DNA of 64,000 nucleotides from Acidobacteriota bacterium (GCA_016125275.1 WGMB01000007.1:434001-498000), one strand, 5' to 3'; shown: positions 46,169 through 55,911, numbered from the stretch's first letter. Numbers and translations: made by a program. Notes: generated from the sequence alone by a model not told the origin.

Positions 46169-47518
46169 CTAGGTTCCCCGCGTCTCTTCGGACTCGAACC
46201 ACAGCTTGTCCTCGGTGGCCTTGGCGTGAGCCTCCAGCCGCTTGAGCAGGTCCTTTTCGATCTGGGAGTGGTCGTCGGTCCCTGACAGGTTCCGCAGCTC
46301 GTGCGGGTCGCGCTTCAGGTCGTACAGCTCCTGGCCGCCGTCCAGGTAGACGTTCAGCTTCCAGCGCTCCGTCCGCACCGTGCGGATCGGGTTCGCCCAC
46401 TTCTGCTTGGAGTGGTACTCGGCGAACAGCTCTTGCCGCTCGAAGCGTTCGCCGCGCAACACCGGCCGCAGGCTCACGCCGTCCACGCCCGTCGGCGCCG
46501 CCACCCCCGCCATGTCGCACAGCGTCGGCAGCAAGTCGACCTGCGAGGCCAGCGCCGGGCTTACCCGCGCGCGCAGATGCCCCGCGTGCGAGATCGTCAG
46601 CGGGATGTTCAGCAGCTCCTCATACTGGAACGGCCCCTTGAACGGCAGCCCGTGCTCGCCCTGCCCGTCGCCGTGGTCGGAGGTGTAGGCCACCACCGTG
46701 CGCGTCGTCTGCCCGGCCCGGTCCAGCGCGTCCAGCACCACGCCCAGCGAACGGTCGGCCGCCTCGATCAGCTCGTAGTAGTAGCTGCGGTAGCGGCGCC
46801 AGTCCTGCGCGTCCCAGCCGGCCACCGCCGTGCCCTGGTCCTGTGTGAGGAAAAGGCTCTGCGGCTCCGGCCGCGACTTCAGGTCGGTCTCGTCGCTCTT
46901 CGGCGCCGGCATGCCCTTGCGGATCGGGTACGGCGGCTCGTTCGCCTCCCGCCGCTTCTTCGCCTCGTCGGGGTAGTGGTAGATGTCGTGCGGCTGCAGG
47001 ATCGATACGATCGCCAGCCACGGCTGGTCGCCCTGCGCCTCGATCCACTCCGCCGCCTTTCTGGCCACTCCGTCGTCGCCCTCGGCGTTGCTGCGCTGAT
47101 CGAGCGTGTCAAAGCCGAACGCCTCGCCTTTCGCCTGCGAGTTCTCGGTCAGGTGCCACTTGCCGAAGTAGCCCGTCCGGTAGCCTGCGTCCCGGAACAC
47201 CCGGCCGATGCTGGGCGTCTTCGGCGTCAGCGGATGCGCGCCCACCGCGTCGATGTTCGCCACCAGCCCCGTCCGGTGCGGCCACAGCCCCGTCCACAGC
47301 GCGCCCCTCGCCGGGGAGCACTGTGGGGTCGCGCACCAAGCCTGCCGAAAGTGCGTTCCATGACGGTCCAGACGGTCTCGGTGCGGCCGCGCCAGCAGCG
47401 AGGCGTCCACCCGCTCGGTCTCCTGGTCGGACAGAAATACCAGAACATTGGGCCGCTCTTTTGGCGCTGCAGCGGACAATGCCGCGGCGCCCAGAAATTC
47501 ACGTCGATTTAGTTGCAT
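46169..47518 (-). CDS. Sulfatase (formylglycine type)
   Basis: Protein of 449 residues with a Tat-like leader (NRREFLGAAALSAAAP). The sulfatase active-site block is CSPARGALWTG with C67, to be oxidised to formylglycine, then R71. NVLVFLSDQE supplies metal ligands and TSDHGDGQGEHG the second metal site. Hydrolyses sulfate esters, probably in the periplasm; FGE maturase is not in the window. Its coexistence with a sulfotransferase operon suggests the organism both makes and breaks sulfated glycans. Substrate not assignable. Confidence 0.9.
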   Translation of the reverse strand: MQLNRREFLGAAALSAAAPKERPNVLVFLSDQETERVDASLLARPHRDRLDRHGTHFRQAWCATPQCSPARGALWTGLWPHRTGLVANIDAVGAHPLTPKTPSIGRVFRDAGYRTGYFGKWHLTENSQAKGEAFGFDTLDQRSNAEGDDGVARKAAEWIEAQGDQPWLAIVSILQPHDIYHYPDEAKKRREANEPPYPIRKGMPAPKSDETDLKSRPEPQSLFLTQDQGTAVAGWDAQDWRRYRSYYYELIEAADRSLGVVLDALDRAGQTTRTVVAYTSDHGDGQGEHGLPFKGPFQYEELLNIPLTISHAGHLRARVSPALASQVDLLPTLCDMAGVAAPTGVDGVSLRPVLRGERFERQELFAEYHSKQKWANPIRTVRTERWKLNVYLDGGQELYDLKRDPHELRNLSGTDDHSQIEKDLLKRLEAHAKATEDKLWFESEETRGT

Positions 47519-47599
47519 CGCTCAGGTATTGGTCCTTCTCAACTAAGGCGATTTGTGGAAGTCGTAGGTGTGCTTGAGTTTGGCTTAGTACGGACGAGC

Positions 47600-47605
47600 T
47601 ATATA
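47600..47605 (+). promoter_or_regulatory. -10-like element before the lone receiver gene
   Basis: TATATA, 66 bases upstream of ATG 47672, with TTGAGT (47574-47579) 20 bases further up. Spacing is longer than ideal. Confidence 0.35.
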
Positions 47606-47671
47606 CAAGGGCTGCCCGGTTGCCGTTTACTAAGCGTAGGGGAGGAAGCTGTCGCGGTTTCCTCTGACATC

Positions 47672-48130
47672 ATGCCCGAATCCACATCGAACCCGCGTCG
47701 TATTTCCGTCGCTATTGCTGACGACCACCCGGTCTTTCGGCAAGGCGTCACGACCCTTCTCGCACTGGAGGATGATATCGAAGTCATCGCGATGGCGGAG
47801 AACGGCCTCGAAGCCATCGACATGCTCGGGCGGGCCGATCCGGACATCCTTCTGCTCGATCTTCGCATGCCCGGGCTGGACGGTCTCGGCGCCCTTCGTC
47901 GGCTGGCGCACAAGGACCTGCGCACCCGCATCATCGTCCTCACCGCGTCCGAGGACCAGATCGAATACGTCCAGGCCATCTCCGACGGAGCCCACGGCGT
48001 GCTGCTCAAACAGACCGCCGTCGATTGTCTGGCCGACTGCATCCGGGCGGTCCACTCCGGCGACCTCTGGGTCGACAACGCCGCCCTGCCGCTGCCCGAC
48101 GAATCGACCGAGCCCGCGTTCCGCTTCTAG
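47672..48130 (+). CDS. Single-domain response regulator (NarL-type receiver without HTH)
   Basis: Protein of 152 residues: a NarL/FixJ-like receiver with acidic pair D17/D18, phosphoacceptor D63 (LLLDLRMPGLDG), T/A switch region VLTAS and Lys (LLKQ). It continues through AVHSGDLWVDNAAL, where NarL proteins enter the linker to the LuxR HTH, then stops. The HTH is missing. Its TAG and the stop of the convergent NfrB-like gene share the palindrome CTAG (48127-48130). It may serve a kinase in the window (inference). Confidence 0.85.
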   Translation: MPESTSNPRRISVAIADDHPVFRQGVTTLLALEDDIEVIAMAENGLEAIDMLGRADPDILLLDLRMPGLDGLGALRRLAHKDLRTRIIVLTASEDQIEYVQAISDGAHGVLLKQTAVDCLADCIRAVHSGDLWVDNAALPLPDESTEPAFRF

Positions 48131-49770
48131 CTCGACTCCCGCAGGGACGCCGACGGAGCGAGCGGCCCGCCGCCGAGCTCTCGGTGTTGCCGACGCAGCG
48201 CCGCCATCTGGACCTCGCTCACCTGCACCAATCGCAGATTGGCTCTCCGCAACAGCTTGCGCGCCTGCCTCTCCGCCGCCAGCGTGGGCGGGGCCGGCTG
48301 AGCCAGCACCAGCGTCTCGCCTTCCAGCCGCCACGGCGTCGCCCCCACCCGCTGCGCCTGCTCCCACCTCACCAGCGCCGCCGCCCGCGGGTCCAGCCTC
48401 GGCTCCCGCGCGCCGCCTCCGGGCGCCTCTTGGGGATAGGCGTGCTGCGTCTTGGACCAGTGCAGCGGCCGCCGCCTCAGCTTGGCGCCGCAGAAGATTA
48501 GCCCCGCCCGCGCCGCCGCCGCTACGTTCAGCCCGTTCGCCCACACCGCGCGCAGCGGAGCCGCCGCCGCAAATCTCCAGCCGTAGAGCCGTCCGCTCCA
48601 CCAGATGCGCGCCCCCTGCCGCCAAACCAGCAGCGCCGCCGTCGCCGCCAGCGCCTCCTCCAGGCCCGTCCGCCCGGAGATCGCCGCGCCCAGCGCCCAC
48701 GGCTGGCCGTGCGCCGCGTCCCTTAGCCAGCTCCAAGCCCCCCAGCAGAACACCGCGTTCGCCGCCAGCGCCGCCGGGTTGTTGAACAGCCCCTTGCGGT
48801 CGCGCCACAGCCAATAGAGCTGGCCGCGCCGCCAGCCGAAGCGCTCCCAGGATTGCAGCACGTTCCCAATCGTCCAGCGCGTCCTCTGCCGGATCGCACT
48901 GCGCAGCGTTTGTGGAAAGTACGCCCGCGTGGCGATCGGCCGCCCGTCCTGGCCGCGCTCGAAGGCGAAGGCCTGTGAGAAGCCGAGCTGCCGCAGCCGC
49001 AGCCCCAGAAAGTAGTCCTCGGTCAGGCTGCTGGGGTCGAACACCTGCCTCCCGTAGCTGATCCGCAACTGGTCCACTGCTTCGCGCCGCAACGCCGTGC
49101 CTACGCCGGCTGACGGCACGAAGCCTCCCAGCCGCCAGCGCACCGGCAGCTCTCGCTGGTGCACGTCCGCAAAGTCGTCGCAGTACACCCCATGCGTCCA
49201 GTCGCGCAGCGGCGTCGGCCAGGCGAACACCGGCAACTGCACCATGTCGTACGTCCGCGTCCAGCGCGCCGCCTGCTCGAGCGCGAGCGGATGGATCACG
49301 TCCTCGGCGTCATGCTGCAGGAACAGCTCGTAGTACTCCCCCGAGCGCTCCTCGTGCGCCAGCACGCCCTCGATCGCCTGGTTCAGGCAGTCCGCCTTCG
49401 TCGTCGGGCCGGGCCGCGGGCCCACCACGTAGCGCACCCTCGGGTGACGCGCGGCGCAGCGCCGCACCCGCTCGATCGACTCCGGGTCGTTCGGATACAG
49501 CCCCAGCCAGATGTCGTAGTTTTCGTAGCGCAGCGCGGCCAGATTCCGCTCGAGCATCTGCTCGATCACGTCGGCCTCGCGCCAACATGGAATCAGCAGC
49601 GCCGCCCGCGGCTCCCGCTCCAGGGGCGGGGGAGCGGCCGGTCGCCGCAACTCCCACAGCCACAGCCCCAAACGCGCGCAGTCGACGAACAGGTCATCGA
49701 CCCCGTTGAGCAAAATCCAAAGCGACAGCGGCGCCAGCCACTCCAGTACGAGTTGGTCGCCCCATGCCAT
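48127..49770 (-). CDS. NfrB-like membrane glycosyltransferase
   Basis: Protein of 547 residues with an N-terminal membrane segment, a family 2 glycosyltransferase domain and C-terminal helices. Motifs: LLIPCWREADVI, TKADCLNQAI, HDAED, LTEDYFLGLRL and RQRTRWTIG (the Q-x-x-RW of processive synthases). This order matches NfrB (phage N4 adsorption protein B), whose MshEN-like C-terminal ~100 residues is also present (GATPWRLEGETLVLAQP). NfrB makes the N4 receptor glycan in E. coli. ATG 49770 has GGGAG eight bases upstream; a GTG at 49797 is possible. NfrA is not adjacent. Confidence 0.82.
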   Translation of the reverse strand: MAWGDQLVLEWLAPLSLWILLNGVDDLFVDCARLGLWLWELRRPAAPPPLEREPRAALLIPCWREADVIEQMLERNLAALRYENYDIWLGLYPNDPESIERVRRCAARHPRVRYVVGPRPGPTTKADCLNQAIEGVLAHEERSGEYYELFLQHDAEDVIHPLALEQAARWTRTYDMVQLPVFAWPTPLRDWTHGVYCDDFADVHQRELPVRWRLGGFVPSAGVGTALRREAVDQLRISYGRQVFDPSSLTEDYFLGLRLRQLGFSQAFAFERGQDGRPIATRAYFPQTLRSAIRQRTRWTIGNVLQSWERFGWRRGQLYWLWRDRKGLFNNPAALAANAVFCWGAWSWLRDAAHGQPWALGAAISGRTGLEEALAATAALLVWRQGARIWWSGRLYGWRFAAAAPLRAVWANGLNVAAAARAGLIFCGAKLRRRPLHWSKTQHAYPQEAPGGGAREPRLDPRAAALVRWEQAQRVGATPWRLEGETLVLAQPAPPTLAAERQARKLLRRANLRLVQVSEVQMAALRRQHRELGGGPLAPSASLRESS

Positions 49771-49832
49771 GGAGTCCGCTCCCACGGGCTTGACCACGCC
49801 CGCCGCGCCCGTGAGCGTAACATGGACGACGA

Positions 49833-49858
49833 ACGGGGCCCCAGGGGGCCCCGTCGAC
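49833..49858. terminator. G/C palindrome with T run
   Basis: ACGGGGCC (49833-49840) and GGCCCCGT (49847-49854) form a stem with a six-base loop; CGACTTTT follows on the plus strand. It lies downstream of the coiled-coil gene and upstream of the NfrB-like gene, both minus strand, so its natural role as a terminator would have to act in the strand lacking the T run. Confidence 0.5.
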
Positions 49859-49903
49859 TTTTACGGAGACTTTATGGCGGGCCGATCCAGCCCTTGCGCC
49901 GCT

Positions 49904-52687
49904 CTAACCCTTGGTCAGGTAGATGAACAAGAACAGCACCGCCAGCGCCAGCAGCGTGCCGATCGCAAAGTACACGAAGTACATCTGCTGCCGCAGGCTG
50001 CGCACCTCGCCCTTGCTCAAGCCGGTGGAGATCGTCACGCCCAAGGCTTCCACCGCCTCGGCGTCCAGCCCTCCGCCGCCCTGCGCCGGCTGCTTCTGCA
50101 AGTCCTCGACGCTGCGTCGCAGCTCCCCGATCTCTTCCAGCGTGCTGCGCGCCCACTGGCTCCAGCGCTCGCTTTCCTTGTGCAGCGCGGCCGAGTCGCC
50201 GCCGGGGCCGGAGTTCTCCAGCCTCTCCAGCCGGTCCAGAATCTCCGTGATCCGAGCCGCTCCCTCCGCGGAACCGCCGCCCGCCACAACCGCCGGCCTC
50301 GATTCCAACGCCGCCAGCCGGTCCAGCACCGGCGAAAGATCGGTCGACGACGCGTCCGAGTTCTGCTCCAGCCAGTTGAGCCGGCCGATCACCTCGCTGA
50401 TCCGCGGATCGCTGCCGGCCGGCGCGGAATCCTGCGTGTCGGCCCGGTCGCGCAGGTCGTCCAGTTGCACCGCCAGCGACTCGATGCGGGCGCGCAGATC
50501 CGCGTCCACCACCACGTCCCCGGCTTCGCCCGTGCGCGCCTCCAGCTCCGCCAAGCGCTGCGAGAGCTGCTCCATCCGGCTGTCGTCGACTTCCGCCGCC
50601 GCGCCGCCGTTCTGCTCCACCACGCCCAGGCGCGCTTCCAGAGCCTCCAGCGCGGCGCTCCAGCGCTCCTCGGACGAGGGCGACGAATCCACCGAAAGCC
50701 CGCGCGCCTCCAGCGCCTCGACCCGCTCGGCCAAGTCGTCCGGACGCGGCCCCGCCAGCGTGTCCTGCGGGCTCATCTCGAGCACCGTCAGCCGCCGCCG
50801 CAGCTCCGCCACGTCGTCCAGGCCGCGCAGCTTCTCTTCCACCGAATCCAGCCGCGAGCCCCAGCCTTCGATGCGGCTCAGCGACTCGATGTCGGTCAGC
50901 CGAGCCTCTAGGTCCGCCAAGCGCGTACGGAGGGGCCCGGCGTCCTCGCGTTCCGCCTGCGCCCGCAGCGACTCCAGCTCGTCGCGCAGGTCGGCCACGG
51001 GCGGATTCTCCGGCCGCGCTGCCAGCTCGGCCCGCAGGGCCTCCACCTGCGCCCGCACCTCGGCCAAGCCCGCGCCCTCGGACTCCAGCGTCCGCAGCCG
51101 GCTGGTCAGCTCCATCAGCCCCGCCGGACTGGCGCCGTCCACGGCGTCGGCCTCGAGCTGGGTCACGCGGCCGGTCAGCGACTCGAAGTCGTCCAGCCGC
51201 GCCTGCAGGGCGTCCAAGCGGTCGGTCCAAGGGTCCTCGGCCTCGCCGGCCCGGGCGATCTCTTCCTCCAGCGCCGACAGCCGGCTCACCGCGCCTTGCT
51301 CGCCGGTCACCTTCTCTTCCAGCTCGAAGAGCCGCTCGCGCAGCGCAATCGTCTCTTCGTCGGGTTCGGCGCGCCCGGCCGTTTCCGCCACCTTCTCGAG
51401 CCGCTCTTCCAGCGCCGCCAGGCGCTCGGCCGAAGGCGCTTCCTCCACCTTCTCGCGCAGGCTCTCCAGGCTCGACCGCAGCTCGGTCAAGGCCTCTTCC
51501 GGCGCCGCCGCCGGCTGCTGTTCCAGCAGCGTCAGCCGCCCTTCCAGCGCCTCCCAGCGTTGCGCCTCGATCTCTTTCTGTTCGGCTCCGGGGAGCTGCT
51601 CGAGCGTCTCGTCAAGGCGCGTCCGCAGCTCCTCCTGCGCCTCCGCGCGGGCGCTGTCGGCGCCGTCCAAGCGCTCGGCCAGCGCGTCCAGCCCCACCGT
51701 CCACGGCGCCGCCTCCAGCCGGTCGTGCAGGTCGTCGATCCGCACGTTCCACGGCGCGGCGTTCATCCGCTCGCGCAAGCCTTCCAGCTCGCTCGTCCAC
51801 GGCGCGGCGTCCATGGTCTGCCGCACCGCGTCAAAATCTTCCCGCAGCGCCTGCGAGTCCTGCCGCAGGCCGTCCAGATCCTGCCGCACGGCCTCGGCGT
51901 CGGCCGTCCAGGGAGCCGCGTTCAAGCGGTCGCTGATCTCGTCGAGCCGATCCTGGAGAGCGGTGTCCTCGCGCGCTTCCCGCGCCTCGGCCTGCAACGC
52001 CCCGACCTTGCTGCTCAGCTCCCGCAGCTCCCCTTGGAACCGTTCCAGGTCCGTGCGCCGCGCCTCTTCCAGCTCACTCCGCAAGCTCTCCAGCCGCGCG
52101 GAAAGATTCTCGATCTCCCCGGCCGGGTTCGCGCGCCGATAGGCGCTCTCCACCGAGGCGATCCGCAGCACCACGTCGTCCACGCGGGCGTCGTCGCTCG
52201 GTTCGGAGGCCCGCTTGCGCAGCTTCTCCACCTGGGCGACCAGCTCGTCCACCCGGCGGTCCGGCCCGCCGTTCTTCTGCCGGCCGCTGTTCTCCAGCGC
52301 CGCCAGCCGATGCACGATCTCATTGAGCAGCGGGTCGGGCGCGCCCTCGCCCATCTTGCGTTCCAGCTCCGACAGCCGCAGAAAGACCGCGTCGAGCTGG
52401 GGCGTCCGCCCGGGGTAGGCGGCCGAGTCCGACAGCTCCGACAAACGGATCTTCTGCGTCCGGATCTCTTCCCTCAACTGCTTTAGCGTCTCTTCGTGCA
52501 GCAGTTGCGCGTCCTGGATCGCTCGATACTGTTTGCCTACGCCGTCGTAGCCGCTCGAGAATCCGTTGTCCGTCTCCGGCCGCGGGGGAAACGGCGGCAG
52601 CTCTCGCTGTTCGTGATCGCCCAGGATGGTCGCGGATGCCCGCTCCTCTTGTTCCGTGTTGGCAGGCGTCTCGGTCTCGTTTGGCAC
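49904..52687 (-). CDS. Large tail-anchored coiled-coil protein
   Basis: Protein of 927 residues that I cannot assign to a family. Apart from about 45 disordered N-terminal residues it is almost wholly heptad-rich Leu/Glu/Arg coiled coil. Its single membrane helix is at the extreme C-terminus (about 902-924, MYFVYFAIGTLLALAVLFLF), so it is tail-anchored with the rod in the cytoplasm. Residues 255-345 carry four AAPW motifs (Trp at 260, 297, 313, 329); the last three are spaced by exactly 16. Start is GTG 52687 after GGAGGG. A scaffold, polarity or chromosome/cell-division factor is possible, but this is guesswork. Confidence 0.8.
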   Translation of the reverse strand: MPNETETPANTEQEERASATILGDHEQRELPPFPPRPETDNGFSSGYDGVGKQYRAIQDAQLLHEETLKQLREEIRTQKIRLSELSDSAAYPGRTPQLDAVFLRLSELERKMGEGAPDPLLNEIVHRLAALENSGRQKNGGPDRRVDELVAQVEKLRKRASEPSDDARVDDVVLRIASVESAYRRANPAGEIENLSARLESLRSELEEARRTDLERFQGELRELSSKVGALQAEAREAREDTALQDRLDEISDRLNAAPWTADAEAVRQDLDGLRQDSQALREDFDAVRQTMDAAPWTSELEGLRERMNAAPWNVRIDDLHDRLEAAPWTVGLDALAERLDGADSARAEAQEELRTRLDETLEQLPGAEQKEIEAQRWEALEGRLTLLEQQPAAAPEEALTELRSSLESLREKVEEAPSAERLAALEERLEKVAETAGRAEPDEETIALRERLFELEEKVTGEQGAVSRLSALEEEIARAGEAEDPWTDRLDALQARLDDFESLTGRVTQLEADAVDGASPAGLMELTSRLRTLESEGAGLAEVRAQVEALRAELAARPENPPVADLRDELESLRAQAEREDAGPLRTRLADLEARLTDIESLSRIEGWGSRLDSVEEKLRGLDDVAELRRRLTVLEMSPQDTLAGPRPDDLAERVEALEARGLSVDSSPSSEERWSAALEALEARLGVVEQNGGAAAEVDDSRMEQLSQRLAELEARTGEAGDVVVDADLRARIESLAVQLDDLRDRADTQDSAPAGSDPRISEVIGRLNWLEQNSDASSTDLSPVLDRLAALESRPAVVAGGGSAEGAARITEILDRLERLENSGPGGDSAALHKESERWSQWARSTLEEIGELRRSVEDLQKQPAQGGGGLDAEAVEALGVTISTGLSKGEVRSLRQQMYFVYFAIGTLLALAVLFLFIYLTKG

Positions 52688-52786
52688 GTTCTTCCCTCCG
52701 CAGAAGGCGAGTCGGAGCCGCCCTCAGGAGGGTGCGGCGCCCACAACTCGCCTCATACAGGAGTGTCGGCGGGAAGCCCCCAGCCC

Positions 52787-52814
52787 TCAATAGGAACCTT
52801 TCCTTAATTGGCAA
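52787..52814 (-). promoter_or_regulatory. Candidate promoter of the coiled-coil gene
   Basis: On the minus strand: TTGCCA (complement of 52809-52814), 16 bases, TATTGA (complement of 52787-52792). The leader would be about 90 bases. The rest of 52688-52871 shows only a small GGGTC/GACCC hairpin (52839-52854) after the symporter stop. Confidence 0.4.
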
Positions 52815-52871
52815 TCGTGAGACGACCTACGGCCCCGGGGGTCCCTATAGACCCTCCATTTCCTTCGGCGT

Positions 52872-54464
52872 TTACCGAAAATGGAACCACAAGGCCAAAA
52901 TCGCGACCGCCACCGTCGCGCTCGCCGCCGAAAGTCGCCGCTGCTCGGCCGCCGACATCTCCTGCTCGGCCGCCCGCCACGAGGTCCAATCCACGGTCAG
53001 CCGCTCGACCTGAGCCAGCAAGGGCTTCTCCCCGAGCTTGCTCACCGCCACCATCAGCCCCAGGCAGAATACGAACACATACACGCTGAAGTTCAGAAAG
53101 CTGTACTCGACCACGCCGTTGAGCAGCGGGCCCAGGTCGACCCCGAAAGCCGAGTGCGCCACGTCCAGAAAGAACCGCCCAAAGCCCAGCACGCCGCCCA
53201 CGATCAGCGTCGTCAGCGCCGCCCGCGCCGTGGCGCCCCGCCACAGAATGCCGCACAGGAATACCGCCGTGATCGGCGCCCCGATCGAAGCCTGCACGCT
53301 CTGCAAATACTGATAGACCTGATCGTTCATGTACTGGATCAGCGGAATCCAGGCGATGCTCAGCCCCACGATGATCGCCGTGTTGGCCCGCCCGATGAAC
53401 ACCAGCCGCCGCTCGCTGGCCTCCGGGCGCAGCTTCTTGTAGAGGTCCAGCGTGATCAGCGTGGAGCAGGAGTTGAACACCGAGCTCAGCGACGACATCA
53501 GCGCCGCCAGCAGTGCTGCGATCATCAGCCCGCGCAGCCCCGGCGGTAGCAAGTTCTGCACCAGCAGCGGAAAGGCGTTGTCGCCGGTCGTCTCGTTGGG
53601 CCACAGCGCCTTGGCGATCAACCCCGGCAGCACCAGAATGAACACCGGCAGAATCTTCAGCGCCGAGGCGAACACCGCGCCGCCCCGTGCGTCCGCCAAG
53701 CCCTTGGCCGCCAACGTCTTCTGCACGATCACCTGGTCGGTGCACCAATACCAGGTCCCCAGGATGATCGTGCCCACCGTCGTGCCCAGCCAGGGATACG
53801 CCGGGTCGTCGATCGGCCGAATCATGTGGAAGTAGTCGGCCGGCAGAGCCTCCCGCAGCCCGGCGAAGCCGCCCGTTTCCTCCAGCCCCAGCACCGTGAT
53901 CAGGATCGCGCCGCCGATCATCACAAAGGCCTGAAAAAGGTCCGTGTAGATCACCGCCGACAGCCCGCCGGCCACCGTGTAGACGCCCGTGGCGACCACC
54001 AGCAGAATCGCCGACGTCATGTAGTCCCAACCAAACAGCTCCCGAATCAAGATGCCGCCGGCGAACAGCGACACCGAGATCTTCGTGAGGATGTAGGCCA
54101 GGATCGAGACCGTCGTAAGGTAATAGCGCGCCCCGGGGCTGAAGCGTTGCTCCAGAAACTCCGGCATCGTAAAGACCTTCGACCGCAGATAATGCGGCAC
54201 GAAAACCCAGCCCAGCGCCAGCAGACAGAAGCTCGCCGACCACTCATAGCAGCCCACCGGCAGACCGGTCGCGGCTCCCGAGCCGGCCAGCCCGATCACG
54301 TGCTCGCTGCCGATGTTCGTCGCAAACAGCGTCGCCCCCACGGCGAACCAGCCGGCATGGCGCCCGGCCAGAAAGTAGTCCTCCGAAGTTTTCTGCTTCC
54401 GGGCTTGGGAGAAGCCGATCCAGAAGACGGCGACGAAGTAGGCGGCAATGATCAGCAGGTCCAT
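52872..54464 (-). CDS. Sodium:solute symporter (SSS family)
   Basis: Protein of 530 residues with about 14 helices, resembling SglT/SLC5 transporters: SEDYFLAGRHAGWFAVGATLFATNIGSEH near the start, AGGLSAVIYTDLFQAFVM and LMSSLSSVFNSCSTLITLDLYK. It imports a sugar, carboxylate or other small solute with Na+. Starts 25 bases after the permease stop, so it is probably the last gene of the amine operon, although its substrate need not match. Confidence 0.88.
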   Translation of the reverse strand: MDLLIIAAYFVAVFWIGFSQARKQKTSEDYFLAGRHAGWFAVGATLFATNIGSEHVIGLAGSGAATGLPVGCYEWSASFCLLALGWVFVPHYLRSKVFTMPEFLEQRFSPGARYYLTTVSILAYILTKISVSLFAGGILIRELFGWDYMTSAILLVVATGVYTVAGGLSAVIYTDLFQAFVMIGGAILITVLGLEETGGFAGLREALPADYFHMIRPIDDPAYPWLGTTVGTIILGTWYWCTDQVIVQKTLAAKGLADARGGAVFASALKILPVFILVLPGLIAKALWPNETTGDNAFPLLVQNLLPPGLRGLMIAALLAALMSSLSSVFNSCSTLITLDLYKKLRPEASERRLVFIGRANTAIIVGLSIAWIPLIQYMNDQVYQYLQSVQASIGAPITAVFLCGILWRGATARAALTTLIVGGVLGFGRFFLDVAHSAFGVDLGPLLNGVVEYSFLNFSVYVFVFCLGLMVAVSKLGEKPLLAQVERLTVDWTSWRAAEQEMSAAEQRRLSAASATVAVAILALWFHFR

Positions 54465-54489
54465 CGTGGGAAGGCGCTAGTCTAGCAGC

Positions 54490-55911
54490 TCAGCGTCCCA
54501 GAATGAGCGACTTGCGCTCATCCTCCGGCATCGTCGCCCGGCCGGCCGCCCCCATCTTCCAAGCCGCCGCCCCCGCCGCCAGGAACCCTCCCAGAATCAG
54601 CCACTCGGTCGGCCAAGCCAGCGCCGCCGGGCTCGCCGGCAAGACCATGCAGCCCAGAATGAACGCCGCCCCTACGGCAGCCAGCCGCGGCGGCCAATCG
54701 CCGCCCGGAGGCCGATACGGCCGCGGCAGCTCCGGTCGCTTGCGCCGCAGCTCCAGCGTCGAAACCGCCACGCCCAGGAACGCGACGGCAATGCAGAACG
54801 ACCCCACGTTGACGAACGGCAGCAGCGCCCCGCGCCCCAGCAGCGCCCCCAGCAGCGTCACCGCGCCGCTGAGCAGCACCGCCGCCGATGGCGAGCCGTA
54901 GCGAGCGTGGGTGACCCCCAGCCCGGCCGTCGCGATCCCGCCGCGCCCCAACGCAAACAGCACCCGCGACCCCGCCAGGAAGAATCCGTTCCAACTCGTC
55001 AGCAGCCCCAGCAAGGCGCTCAGCAGCACCGCCCGCGCCAGCCACGGCGCTCCCAGCGCCCGCTCGAACGCCTCCGCCGTCGGCAGCTTGGCGTCCACTA
55101 GGCTCTGCCAGGGCCCCGTCATCGACACCGACAGCACCAGCACGGCATAGAACGCCGTCGCCGCCCCAATCGACGCCAGAATCAGCAGCCCCAGCCGCCG
55201 TGGCGAAACCGTCGCCTCGGCCTCCTCGGCCGCCTGCGGAATCGTGTCGAAGCCCACGAACCAGAACGGGATCGTCACGAACACGCCCAGAAACCCGCCC
55301 CAGCCCTGCCCCGGCGCCAGCCAAGGCCGCACGCTGCCGATGTCGCCCAACGCCAGCCCGGCGCCCACGAACACCACCGTCAGCGCCACGAAGATCGCCG
55401 TCAGCCAGGTCTGCAGCGCCGCCGCCGCCTGCACCCCTCGGTAGTTGATGCCGGTGATCGCCGCCGTCAGCGCCACGCCCAGCAGCAGGTGCGCCCCATA
55501 CACCGGTTCGCCCGCCACCGTATACAAAGGCCAAGCGTCGATCGCCGGCAGCAGATAGCTCAGCACCCGGCCCACCGAAATCGCCTCGAAGGCCGAAACC
55601 GACAGGTAGCCGAACGCCAGAAACCAGCCCACCACGAACGCCCGCCCCGTCCCCGAAGCCGCGTACGCGTAGGCCACCTCGCCGCCCGCCACCGGCAGCA
55701 TCGGCGTCAGCTCGGCGTAGCACAGCCCCACCAGCAGCATCAGCCCGCCGCCGGCCACGAACGCCGCGATCGCGCCGCCCGGCCCCGCGCCCGCCAGCCA
55801 CGAGCCCAGCGCCGTCACCCAGCCCACCCCGATCATCGACCCGAACGCCAGCGCGAAGAAGCCGCTCAGCTTCACCGACCGCTGCAGCTCGGGCCGCCCC
55901 GGGGCGCTCAT
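54490..55911 (-). CDS. APC-family amino acid/amine permease
   Basis: Protein of 473 residues with about 12 helices. Helix 1 has the unwound GSMIGVGW motif of APC transporters, and the FVTIPFWFVGFDTIPQAAEEA segment is typical of amino acid and polyamine porters. Its ATG overlaps the stop of the C45 gene (ATGA), so the two are translationally coupled. This suggests that it moves the substrate or product of that enzyme. Direction of transport cannot be told. Confidence 0.88.
   Translation of the reverse strand: MSAPGRPELQRSVKLSGFFALAFGSMIGVGWVTALGSWLAGAGPGGAIAAFVAGGGLMLLVGLCYAELTPMLPVAGGEVAYAYAASGTGRAFVVGWFLAFGYLSVSAFEAISVGRVLSYLLPAIDAWPLYTVAGEPVYGAHLLLGVALTAAITGINYRGVQAAAALQTWLTAIFVALTVVFVGAGLALGDIGSVRPWLAPGQGWGGFLGVFVTIPFWFVGFDTIPQAAEEAEATVSPRRLGLLILASIGAATAFYAVLVLSVSMTGPWQSLVDAKLPTAEAFERALGAPWLARAVLLSALLGLLTSWNGFFLAGSRVLFALGRGGIATAGLGVTHARYGSPSAAVLLSGAVTLLGALLGRGALLPFVNVGSFCIAVAFLGVAVSTLELRRKRPELPRPYRPPGGDWPPRLAAVGAAFILGCMVLPASPAALAWPTEWLILGGFLAAGAAAWKMGAAGRATMPEDERKSLILGR

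Noticed and set aside
46169-47518. Sulfatase inactivated by DQ instead of DD at the first metal site
   Set aside because: Many active sulfatase subfamilies have Gln at this position; the CSPAR block and second metal site are intact.
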